The position numbers and the translations under genes are program-made. Below are positions 36,008 to 45,747 of a DNA stretch of 64,000 nucleotides, piece by piece (the first letter of the stretch is position 1; every line of letters starts with the position of its first letter). Where the stretch lies: contig NCSJ02000244.1 of the NCBI GenBank assembly GCA_002812745.2, positions 1 to 64,000 on the forward strand, written 5' to 3'. The DNA is from Scytalidium lignicola. Lineage: Eukaryota; Ascomycota; Leotiomycetes. Below the pieces are notes generated by a model. The model was not told the origin of the DNA. It ran no database searches and saw only the letters and a list, made by a program, of their open reading frames with translations.

Positions 36008-37412
36008 AGTCAGAATGTGCGATCATAGTCATAGAGCTACAAAGTGCAGCAAGATTATGCACCATCTGTGATTGAGCTCCCTTACTAAGTTTCCACATAA
36101 CAACCTATTTCAAATTAGAAATTGTATAGATTAGTCAATACCAAGACATGCGATATGTAACAAAATGTATATTCCCATGTGGATTTGAATAACCAGCCAC
36201 GTGCCAAGATAATGCGATGTGCAACAATTCTAAGTGCCCATTACATTCTATGACGCACTCACTAGTATGGTGAGTGAATAGGATCCCTTCCCAAGGACTT
36301 GCGATGTGCAACAAAAGGATTCCTTCCTTTGAGGTGCAATCTCCAATCCGTTTTTGGTTACACTTGCTAACAAGGTACATCATACAACAGCTCATATAAC
36401 TGAATATGTAAATCTGTACACTAATCTTTGCCAAGGACCTGCGATATGCAACAAAACTAAGCATTCTTTGAGATATGTTATCTTCTTTACATTCACAAGG
36501 CCCTACTGGATGAGTAACCAGTCCACGAGCGGACAGCTTAGGATTGCCAAGATACGATCTGCAACATAGTCATACTTAGACAATACCTTAGCTGCTTCTA
36601 CACCGGATTACCTATGCAACTGGGTGATGTCAACTAGACGTCCAGTTCCTGCCAAGAGCTTGCGATTTGCAACAAAATAGTCGTAAAGGAGAGATCAAAT
36701 AGCCGAATATCTCAAGAGCTAGAGAGCTAGGAGTTGCCAAGATGCTGCGATGTACAACAAAATCTAATGGGCACCCTGAGATCAGACAAGCTGTTAATTC
36801 AGTGAAGACTCACTAAAGGACCCGTCATCATTGGTGAATCTGTAGCTTTAGCAGAAGATTCCTTTCAAGACTTTTCAATCTACAACAAAACAAAGGACGC
36901 CACTTCCAAACAGCACCAAGTTGTCACAAGTTCCACATGACTACTTTCAAGCCTCTCCGACGTGCAACAAAGAAGACATTAGGGGGTGCTATTCTTCAAG
37001 CGAAGTAGCTAGAACCGATCAGCTGGACCCCTGCCAAGTCTGTGCGATTTGCAACAAAATGGAGATACAAGGGACCAAAGGACGCTACATGCATATGAAG
37101 TGGATATTCAAGCAAACAGCTGAACCTTGTTGGCTCTTTGCGATGTGCAACAAAGAGAACCGAAGAGACGTTTTTCTATCCTAATTGTCAGACAGGTTAA
37201 ATGGTTAACCCTTGCCAAGTATATGCGATGTGCAACAAAAGAAGATTTTAATATTCAAAGGTGCTTAGGATCTATGATTTGGACACTTAATCGATCATCT
37301 GACATTACGATGTGCAACAAAATATAAGGCTCTATTCAAGCAGGACAGATAAGGCTGTAGCTTCCACCCCAACTTACCCTTGGCAAGAACCCAGTACTGT
37401 AGGTGACAAAAT
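36008..37412. repeat. Interspersed short-repeat array B (about 14 units)
   Basis: A core of about 27 bp recurs: left box GCCAAG, four variable bases, then TGCGATGTGCAACAAAA. Units start at about 36141, 36203, 36290, 36430, 36547, 36651, 36736, 36865, 36947, 37033, 37127, 37214, 37301 and 37382; a weak one is near 36008. Start-to-start distances are mostly 80-105 bp (range 62-140). All units are in one orientation. Spacers differ, although several end in a C-rich run (CCTTGCCAAG, CCCTGCCAAG) just before the left box, so the conserved unit may be slightly longer. No reading frame stays open across units. The outer boxes resemble those of array A. Confidence 0.9.
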
Positions 37413-37950
37413 CAGATACACTAGGTATAGTTCCAACGTCCTCTGAAGACTTTAAAAGACCTAGGCTCTCATAAGAGTGAGATCAAACGCCTTAGAATAT
37501 ACAGATAGGATTTGATTCAAACTTAGAAAACGCCTAGACTTACTGTATAAAATAGATTAAATAAGAGGAATATCTGCTTACCTTGTCCATAGATATCTTT
37601 TCATTTACAAAATATGCCTTGGCCATAGCCGGCAATTGGACAGAGCAGAGCTACTAATCAAAGCAGAATAGCAAACTCAATTTCAACCAGTACAAGCTAT
37701 TTTCAGACAGAGAATCTCTTTGGATCTGTTCAAGAAACTGTTCTAAAGCACAAACCGCTGACTTGGGGATGATTTGCTTTTTCCTTGAGGATGTTTATGA
37801 ATTTAAGGCAACAACACTAAAAGTAGTTTCAATTAACTTTAGCCTACACGGGCACCTGGTGCAGGATTTGATCGAGGCATTGCACACCTTACTCACAAAC
37901 ATCAATTTTCTATGCAAATTACAGATAATTTCGATGTAACTAAGAAGTTT
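37413..37950. other. Intergenic, no supported gene
   Basis: AT-rich sequence between array B and a possible transposase relic. Nothing recognisable. Confidence 0.5.
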
Positions 37951-37953
37951 TGA

Positions 37954-38355
37954 CTAAAATATTATATGGCTATTAAATTTATTAATTTCAATGAAATTCT
38001 TAATAATGGCTAAATGCTCATCTGTAATGGATTTTTTCTTCCTTCTAGTATTAAGATATACTGAATGGAAGGTATGGTCGTCATAAATTCGAGGTTCTTT
38101 GAGGATTCTCCAGTTTGTAACCTTATTAACCTCATGAAACTTGAATACATTTCTGTGATTATATGGTATAGCTTTTTGCGTTAAGGCAATCACATGTCCC
38201 TTAAACTCTAGTATTTTAGTTGTCATATGGTGTTGTTGGCAGGTGAAATTGCAGGAGAACATATTTAAGGGGTAAGCTACGTCATAGCCGACCTCGACGA
38301 CATTTCGAGCAAAAGGTCCAACAGACTGCTTTACATTGACCGGACGCTGCGGCAA
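37954..38355 (-). pseudogene. Possible N-terminal relic of a Tc1/mariner-type transposase
   Basis: An open frame of 133 codons includes RNVFKFHEVNKVTNWRILKE, then LNTRRKKKSITDEHLAIIKN. This order (helix-turn-helix, Trp-containing linker, basic patch, acidic helix) recalls the start of fungal Tc1-like transposases. The continuation to the second helix-turn-helix and DDE catalytic domain is absent downstream, and I found no terminal inverted repeats. Treat as a fragment or a chance frame. Confidence 0.35.
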
Positions 38356-39136
38356 TAATTTTGCGTGCCATGGACATCTCTATCTAAAGGTGGTTTACCT
38401 TATACTCCACATCTAACATGCGGCACTGCTTATCAAGGAACTACGATTCTCTGAGGGTTTTCTCGGACTTCAGCCCCAGCCTCGGAGGTCTAATATCATA
38501 CACTGCAATTTTATTGTAAGTACAATACTGTAGAAGGGTTGGCAGCGAGTTTTAATTGGACAACGAATGGCTTGGCACTTCTACCTCCGTGTACACTAAA
38601 ATTGCAGTGTTATTCTGCTGCCCCCAACATTTAAGGGCAAGAGATACACGTGTAAGGTGTGGGCCGTACGAAATCGGTGGAAGGGGGACCGTGCACGTGA
38701 CCTTGTTGGAACATATTAGCCGAAAAACATCCTCAGAGGTACCACGCCTTACCAGATTGAGCTGCAGCTGTACAGCAACCTTCATGTCGCTGGTATTTCG
38801 ACCAATTGAGCGATAAATGTCCCGATTTCTTTTCCGGTTTCTCGTAGAAATTCATGCGTCTCCCTGTCCTATCCTGTGCCTCTGCACACATTTAACACTG
38901 GAAAGAGCCCACCTCTGCAGGCTTGTCCGAAGCTCCGCCGTCTGGTGGCTGCTGTGTCCAACGCATTACGGTTGTGCATCGGAAGGATGTCAGCTGCCCA
39001 CTATTTATCTTGACTTCGTAGGTCTAGTAATCAAACNTTTTTCATTTTATAGCTCCTTCTCTTCTCTGTTTATTTCACCCAGACAAGTTTATAAATTTCA
39101 TCTTCTCTCTACCCTCGATTTACCCCGCATGCAGAC
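38356..39136. promoter_or_regulatory. Upstream region of the alpha-glucosidase gene
   Basis: No convincing coding sequence. An N precedes a T run at 39037, and a pyrimidine-rich stretch lies at about 39,055-39,110, just before the ATG, as in fungal core promoters. Confidence 0.45.
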
Positions 39137-40867
39137 ATGACAGTCGCAGACCTGATTTGGTGGAAGGATGGGGTGGTTTATCAGATCTACCCGGCAAGCT
39201 ACAAAGATGGCAATGGTGATGGACTAGGTGACATCCCTGGCATTATCTCGAGGATTGGCTATATCAAAGATTTGGGTGTTGATATCGTATGGCTGTCTCC
39301 TATGTATAAATCACCACAGCATGATATGGGCTATGATATATCAGACTATGAAGCGGTACATGCACCCTACGGCACGCTAGAAGACATGGAAATGTTAATA
39401 GAAGCTTGCCATTCTCGTGGAATGCGTCTCATCCTTGACCTCGTCTTGAATCACACCTCGGATGAACATGCCTGGTTCAAAGAATCTCGTTCATCCAAAA
39501 ATAATCCAAAGCGCGATTGGTATGTCTGGCGTCCACCTAGATATTCAGAGGATGGTACACGACTTCCGCCTTGCAATTGGCGCAGTTACTTTAGTGGGCC
39601 TACTTGGGAATGGGATGAACATACCCAAGAGTACTACCTCCATCTCTTTGCCAAGCAGCAACCAGACCTCAATTGGGAGAATCCTGAAACAAGGAAAGCG
39701 ATCTATAAATCAGCAATGGAATTTTGGCTCTCAAAAGGAGTAGATGGATTTCGCATCGATACCGTGAATATGTATTCAAAAGAGACTTCCTTTCCTGACG
39801 CCCCTATTGTCGATCCAGGGGTCTTTGAACAGCCGGCCGAGGACTTTTTCTGCAATGGCCCGCGCATGCATGAATTCCTCCGCGAGATGAATGCTCTTGT
39901 ATTAAACAAGTATGATGCAATGACAGTCGGCGAGTTACCACACACACCAGATCCAGAACATGTCAGGAGATATGTTGGGGCTGCAGATAAGCAGCTCAAT
40001 ATGGTCTTCCAGTTCGATATTGTAGACTTGGGAACTGGCAAGACACATAAATACGATTTTCAAGAATATACACTCAAGGACTTCAAGACTATCATTACCA
40101 AATGGCAGACCTTCATCACGGGAACAGATGCTTGGACAACAGCGTTCTGTGAGAACCACGACCAGGGCCGTTCTGTCTCCCGCTATGCATCAGATGCACC
40201 ACAATGGCGGGTACTCTCTGCAAAACTACTCTCCATGATGATGTGTGCATTGACAGGCACATTGTTCATCTATCAAGGCCAAGAAATTGGCATGATTAAT
40301 GCCCCAAAAGACTGGTCCATTGATGAGTACAAGGACATTGAAGGGTTAAACTATTACCGAGAGGTCGAAAAACGAACAGGAGGTGATCCTGAAGCATTAA
40401 AGCACGTTTTAGAATCTTTACAGATCATCGGCAGAGACCATGCGAGACTTCCAATGCAATGGGATTCATCGCCTTTTGCGGGTTTCACAACAAATAAAAG
40501 CGGGGCGTGGATGAGAGTTAACGACTCTTTCAGGGAGATTAATGTTACGAATCAACTGGATGATCAAAATTCAGTACTAAATTTCTGGAAACGGATGCTG
40601 CGTATGAGAAAGGAATACAAAGATCTCTTCATTCATGGCGACTTTGAGTGTTTTGATATCGAAGATGAGAAGCTATTTATTTTCGCTAAGACCTTTGGAA
40701 AGGATGCCTTGCTTGTTGTCTTAAATTTCACTGATCAGAATGTTGAATTTGGGTTTCCGGAGAAGCTTGGAGGTTATCAGTTCGGTTTACTCGTTTGCAA
40801 CGTCCAAGGTGATGGGACAAAAATGAGTTTGTGTGGATATGAGGGAAGGATTTATTTAGCTGGCTAG
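39137..40867 (+). CDS. GH13 alpha-glucosidase, maltase type
   Basis: Hydrolyses terminal alpha-glucosidic bonds of maltose-like sugars, presumably in the cytosol since there is no signal peptide. Single exon, 576 residues, similar to yeast maltases (about 584). The (beta/alpha)8 domain shows the GH13 regions: I DLVLNH (residues 101-106), II GFRIDTVN with nucleophile Asp208, III acid/base Glu266 in TVGELPHT, IV FCENHDQGR with His341-Asp342, plus QPDLNWENP. Thr209 follows the nucleophile; in the yeast enzymes Thr at this position goes with maltose preference and Val with isomaltose preference. No transporter or regulator gene lies next to it, unlike a yeast MAL locus. Starting at the ATG 39137 gives the family's usual beginning (WWKDGVVYQIYP). 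Confidence 0.95.
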   Translation: MTVADLIWWKDGVVYQIYPASYKDGNGDGLGDIPGIISRIGYIKDLGVDIVWLSPMYKSPQHDMGYDISDYEAVHAPYGTLEDMEMLIEACHSRGMRLILDLVLNHTSDEHAWFKESRSSKNNPKRDWYVWRPPRYSEDGTRLPPCNWRSYFSGPTWEWDEHTQEYYLHLFAKQQPDLNWENPETRKAIYKSAMEFWLSKGVDGFRIDTVNMYSKETSFPDAPIVDPGVFEQPAEDFFCNGPRMHEFLREMNALVLNKYDAMTVGELPHTPDPEHVRRYVGAADKQLNMVFQFDIVDLGTGKTHKYDFQEYTLKDFKTIITKWQTFITGTDAWTTAFCENHDQGRSVSRYASDAPQWRVLSAKLLSMMMCALTGTLFIYQGQEIGMINAPKDWSIDEYKDIEGLNYYREVEKRTGGDPEALKHVLESLQIIGRDHARLPMQWDSSPFAGFTTNKSGAWMRVNDSFREINVTNQLDDQNSVLNFWKRMLRMRKEYKDLFIHGDFECFDIEDEKLFIFAKTFGKDALLVVLNFTDQNVEFGFPEKLGGYQFGLLVCNVQGDGTKMSLCGYEGRIYLAG

Positions 40868-41239
40868 GGGTCGTAGAACTTAGTATGAACGATGTTAAGT
40901 CCACCATTTACTTACTTCATGACAGAGGATTATGCGTATATGGTCGATTTCAGGTTAGTCTTATCAAGAATAGATAGAATTATCAAGGTATTTCTTTAAA
41001 GTGAGTATGCGAGAAAGATGGACAGCCAGGAGCCTAGATCTATCAGATTGCAAAAACACAGTGGTCCAAGCATGAATCAGAATACAAAATCCGGGTTTGT
41101 TTGTTCTCATGTAAAGAGTTTATCTAATAAACCAGCAGAATACTAACTTAGTATGCTTTGCTTATCTTTCACACCCATCCAAGCTAATCCGGTTGTTAGA
41201 ATAATGCGGGATTCCACTCCATTATCCGTTCCCGTCTAC
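40868..41239. other. Intergenic between convergent genes
   Basis: 3' flanks of the alpha-glucosidase and M16 peptidase genes; nothing else seen. Confidence 0.6.
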
Positions 41240-44200
41240 TCAATTATCCTTCTCTTCAGATCTTTCATAATCCTCCTCATCACCTTCCTCGTCGTCTTCT
41301 TCATCTTCGCCATCTTCATCAGAAGACTCTTCTCCATCTTCAGTTTCGTCGGCTTTCAAACCATAGTCATCTTCGAAGGTAGATAACGGCTTGACCTCCG
41401 TCTTAAATCCGAGGTTTGAAAAGCCCTTAGATATATTCTATGGATAAATCATTAGTTAGATTATACTATCCCTTAAAATGATAAAAATTAAAACTCAAGA
41501 GAGTACTTACCACCTCCATAATTGGTGCGCAGGTGACAACTGCGTTTGCCTTCCCGGGCAAAAAATGCCGGCAATAACACATCCTTCATGACAGCCTTAA
41601 TCTCATCAACTGTAACCTCTCTGATAAGTTTCAACATCCTATTGCTATAATCCTCATCCACCTCCCATATGACACTATGAATGAAGTTCATCTGGCCGGC
41701 AGCTGCCATCGTAGTCTGCTCATCGGCATATTGAACCACTATACTTGAAATTGCGCCCTCAAGTGCATGTTGCTCGAATTTTGCAGTACCATTGATATAT
41801 GCCTCAACAATATTCTTTGCTGCTACGAACGCCCGGTGGGCGTCCGGAGAACGGTAAACGCTGAATTGTACAGCTGCAGTATCAGGCTCCCGCTTGAAGC
41901 TTGCTCCATAAGCAAGACCAGTACCTCGAACGGCGGCCCATAGAGGTCCCTCAACTGCTTCAAGGAAGGAAACTGCAACCATAAGAGCTGGAAGGATAGG
42001 GTCTGTATAAGAAGATGGACCGGGTGCAGTAGATATGAGGAAGGAAGAGTCGACGGTAGTCATTGGGACTATAACTACACCATGGGCGCCAAGGTTCTTG
42101 CCGTCGGCACTTAGAAGGGAGGTTTGCTTAATGATTGGGAGGAGAGCGTCTTTTGAGTCAAGATCTTTGAGTAGGGGTTCCCAGGCTTCGACTGGGTTAG
42201 GAAGTTTCTCGATGTTAGCGATAACTAGAGCTCGCATGTTTGAAAATTTGAAAAGAGATTTGCGGACGGATTCCAGTCCATCAATAACAGCCTGAGAATC
42301 TCTAGCTAAAAGCTTCTTCAATCTTTTCATATAGACTCCTTTGACAAGAGTACTTCGAGCTTTCGCGATGGAGGCGTTATCTAGATGGATCGAATTGTCA
42401 ACGGCATACATCATGCTACTCCCACTTCTCTTCTCTTGCGGAACTTCAGCGAGAATCTTTGTGATGCCTGCTTTAAGTCTGACTTCGTCAAAAACACTAT
42501 CAAACATCATTGTTCTCATCCATTCAATTGCTGTAGCATACTTTTCAGGTTCGATTCGAAAAGTTAAAGCTAAGCTTTCTGGTTCCCCAAGGCGATTACC
42601 TGTCATTGAGTAACTGATTGTGTCTTGCTCTAGTTCTGTGACTACCTGCTCAAACTCGATCCTTTCTCCATTTCGGATGATTGGGGTGTTGAAAAAGTTA
42701 TCCAGAAATAAAGAAATTAATGGTTTGTGTTCAGTCGGAATGGTCGACGTCCCAAGTAGTAGGGTCAGATGCACAAAATTAGTTGGAACGTGTTCAAATT
42801 GAAGGAATAGAGGTAGTTCTAGCTTTTTAGAATCAATAATGTGTTGGATCTTATTATTTTGCACTCCCAATTTCCTTGCAAATCCAGATCGGGCAGTTGA
42901 TGATTCAATGAAATGAATCGATTCCACACCCGGAACTGGCCATTTCTGAAGTAGAGATTCAGGAATCTCAGCATCGTTCTTGGCAATTGCAGCCTTTAAC
43001 TTCTCAGCAAGATTTTGAAGACCTTCGGGACCGAGTTCTTCTCTCCTTGCGGCCAGGCGGGCTTCTTCTTTTGCCTTTATCTTCTCGGCCAGATCCTTTG
43101 ATGGTTTGCCAAGGATGGAAACATGTGGAGCATCTGCAATCCACTTTTTCAAAAACTCTCTCCATTGTGGCTCGGTCCATTTCTCTAACTCATAATATTC
43201 TTTAATTGTACCCAGGTCATTTAACGTTGAACCATCTCTCTTCCCAAAAAGGAAGTCATTGATGACACCATTGGCATAGAATGAGAGTGAGCTCTCAGCT
43301 TGGAATTTCAGCTGCCGTCGTTCTCTTTTGAGACAATCTGTAAGATATTTTATATCAAGCGGCTTAGAAGAAATATCTTTAAGAATTTCAAAAAGACGCT
43401 TTTCAACGTGAGCTAGTTTCTCTGTTTCCACTCCTGCAGGTTGGAACCATATCACACTATTTGGTCTTGCATCTGACCAGTAACCAATCGAACTAGCAAG
43501 TTCTTCCTTCTCAACCATGATGTTTTCAAGAACCGAGACTGAGGATCCAGCAAGATACGTGAGGATAACATTTAGAGCGGCCACCGAAACAGGATCATTA
43601 CAATCAGGGCCAAGAAACCCAACAAGTACATCGCCTGATGACTCATCCTCCTCCGGGAACTCCACAGTTTCAATCACGGATTCTTTAAGAGGCGGTGGTT
43701 GTGGGGACTCCACCCATGGTCTTTTGAAGGATGCATCTGGTTTGGGGATATCTTCAAGAATTCCATCTTCAAAATTATCAAGAATTTCTAGTAGGTTTTC
43801 CTGATCCACCTCTCCAACCAGAACAAGACAGAGATTTTTAGGTTGATACATCTCTTTATGGAATGCCCGGATTCGATCGGCAGTCAAAACTCGGAGTTGT
43901 TCCATCATACCTCCAGTCTCATATCTGAATCCAACGTTCTCTGGGTATAGCAGGTGTCGAGCCTTTATATCCATGAGCTCTGATCCTGTGTTTTGGACGC
44001 CTTGCATCTCTGAATATACCACACCGGCATCGTTACCCTCTCCATCTATATGGTGAACCTCGGTGTAACATCCTTCGTCAGTAAGAGTTGGAAGAATGAC
44101 ATGCTCTAGATAGACCGGGAGGATCTGGGCAAATCCCTCCCACCCAGCAGTATCTAGAGTATAGGCAGTATGATCTGTTGCAGTCCACGCATTGGTGTTT

Positions 44201-44478
44201 GAATATGCCCTCGTAGCAAGCTTGTCAAGAAGACCTTTATAACGGTAACTCTTTGATCCCATGAAGACAAGATGCTCAAGAGTGTGAGGAGATCCGGAGT
44301 CATCGAAGATCTCAGTGGCTAAAGTGAAATATCCATTTACTTTAGGCCCCTTTTGATCGACAACAACTACATGCATACCAGTCCGTTCGGAGACATATTG
44401 AGAAATAGTAACTGGAGCGTAGTCGACAGCAAATTTCTGGACCGTACGAAAATACGTCTTTCGTACTTCGCCAGGCAT
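41240..44478 (-). CDS. M16 family zinc metallopeptidase (Sdd3/YOL098c-like), apparent one-base frameshift
   Basis: Large insulinase-type peptidase conserved in fungi (Cym1-like fold). The start at 44478 (MPGEVRKTY) fits the family better than an upstream in-frame Met. The inverted zinc motif HTLEH lies near residue 80, with the downstream Glu in the region GVVYSEMQG. Exon 1 runs to 41511. At 41560-41565 an A6 run (T6 on the coding strand) throws the frame; with five T the reading becomes LLPAFLPGKANAVVTCAPIM, the family's conserved end. Exon 2 (41437-41240) then adds NISKGFSNLGFKTEVKPLST, then FEDDYGLKA and an acidic tail, about 1,054 residues in total. As written the frame would instead stop at 41488. 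I read this as a sequencing indel rather than a real mutation. Confidence 0.88.
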
Positions 44479-45747
44479 TTTAAGATTCCAGATGTTAAGT
44501 TGACAGAATCGGAAGAGAGGAAAATACCTAATGAACAACTTAGTATTATTGTGCTAAGGACTCGTATCACAAAGCGAAACTAATGTGGAAAAAGAACAAA
44601 GATAATATGAAATTAGATTTAGTAACAATTTCAGGTATTATATTAATTGAACCTTTTTCTGAATACAGGAAAATTCCGGATATCAAAATAATCTTGGCGT
44701 TTTGTGAAACAACCTCGCCTTGTTTTTGAACCTGGGAAGTGAAATTACAGTAGGACACTGGACTACCAGCAGTTCAAACAGTTTTACCAAAATCTCATTA
44801 TCAGGAAGAATACCAACTCAATGAGGACATTAGAGCACTAAGCACCATACCAGTTAGAATCTAGGAGCTGATATTCCAAGGCTACAAAAAGCGGTAGAAG
44901 GCCGAAGATGAATAATTTACCCCGCATCCACTACAATCTCATGAGTATCAAGGTCTCAGACTTATATTGTGTTCTTTCTAGATAGCAGGCAAAGGAAAGA
45001 AAGGCAAGACGACTTGAGAGACTTGTGTATATCGAATAGGTAAGAAATGAGGTAGCCTCACCAGGATTGCTCCCGAGTATATACACGCCGCCTGAAGCCT
45101 ATTCAGCCCCGCAGCAGCAGCAGCAAAAGGAGCAAGAATAAAACGGCAGAGCCAGAATAAGGTAAGAAGAAACGGATTACTTCCAACGAAGTCGTAGTAG
45201 TTCCTCTATAAATAAATCGAGGCCGCCTGCAAACGAATTTCTTTGTGCTCAAAGATCAAAGAACAATGCTAACAGTAGCTTCTATACTTCGCGCTCTGAT
45301 TGGGTTTTAGCTTTGGAACCAAGTCAGCTTCAAGGGCATTTCCATACCTCATATATAAGGCACAACTACCTATCGGTCTATAAACACCTTATTATGAGCG
45401 CTATATTATACGAATACTCCATAAGGAATTGTCCTAATAGATGGCACCCAAAAAATATGGTAAATATGGTTTTAGATACATAGCTTTCCATTTCCTTCTT
45501 AATATTTCTAAAGAGGAGCAGAGCTTGAAATAGCCGCCTTTCCGAGCATTCGCCGCGCTTATTACGCTTAATTCCAAAGCTGCCAAATATCCCGACGAAC
45601 GTCACTCACAAAGCATGCTCCAAGAGTTCTATGCATAGTTTGTTATTGACTGATTTTGAGTAGCATATGCTGTTTATCGGCGCACTCTTCAACACATGAC
45701 CTATAGTTGAGCAAGGGGTTGGGAAATCGTCCCTCTCGTCGGTACAC
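44479..45747. other. Intergenic between divergent genes
   Basis: About 1.27 kb separates the M16 peptidase and Zw10-like genes. It contains a CAG-type run (GCAGCAGCAGCAGCAAAAGG around 45,112-45,132) and no supported gene. Confidence 0.5.

Noticed and set aside
36921..37184. A plus-strand frame with repeated CNK motifs as a cysteine-rich repeat protein
   Set aside because: The motif is the translation of array B's right box. Unit spacing is not a multiple of three, so the frame changes from unit to unit and soon hits stops.
41488..41510. The stop at 41488 as the true end of the M16 peptidase
   Set aside because: The residues before it do not fit the family, whereas a one-base shift in an adjacent homopolymer plus a clean intron restores the conserved C-terminus.
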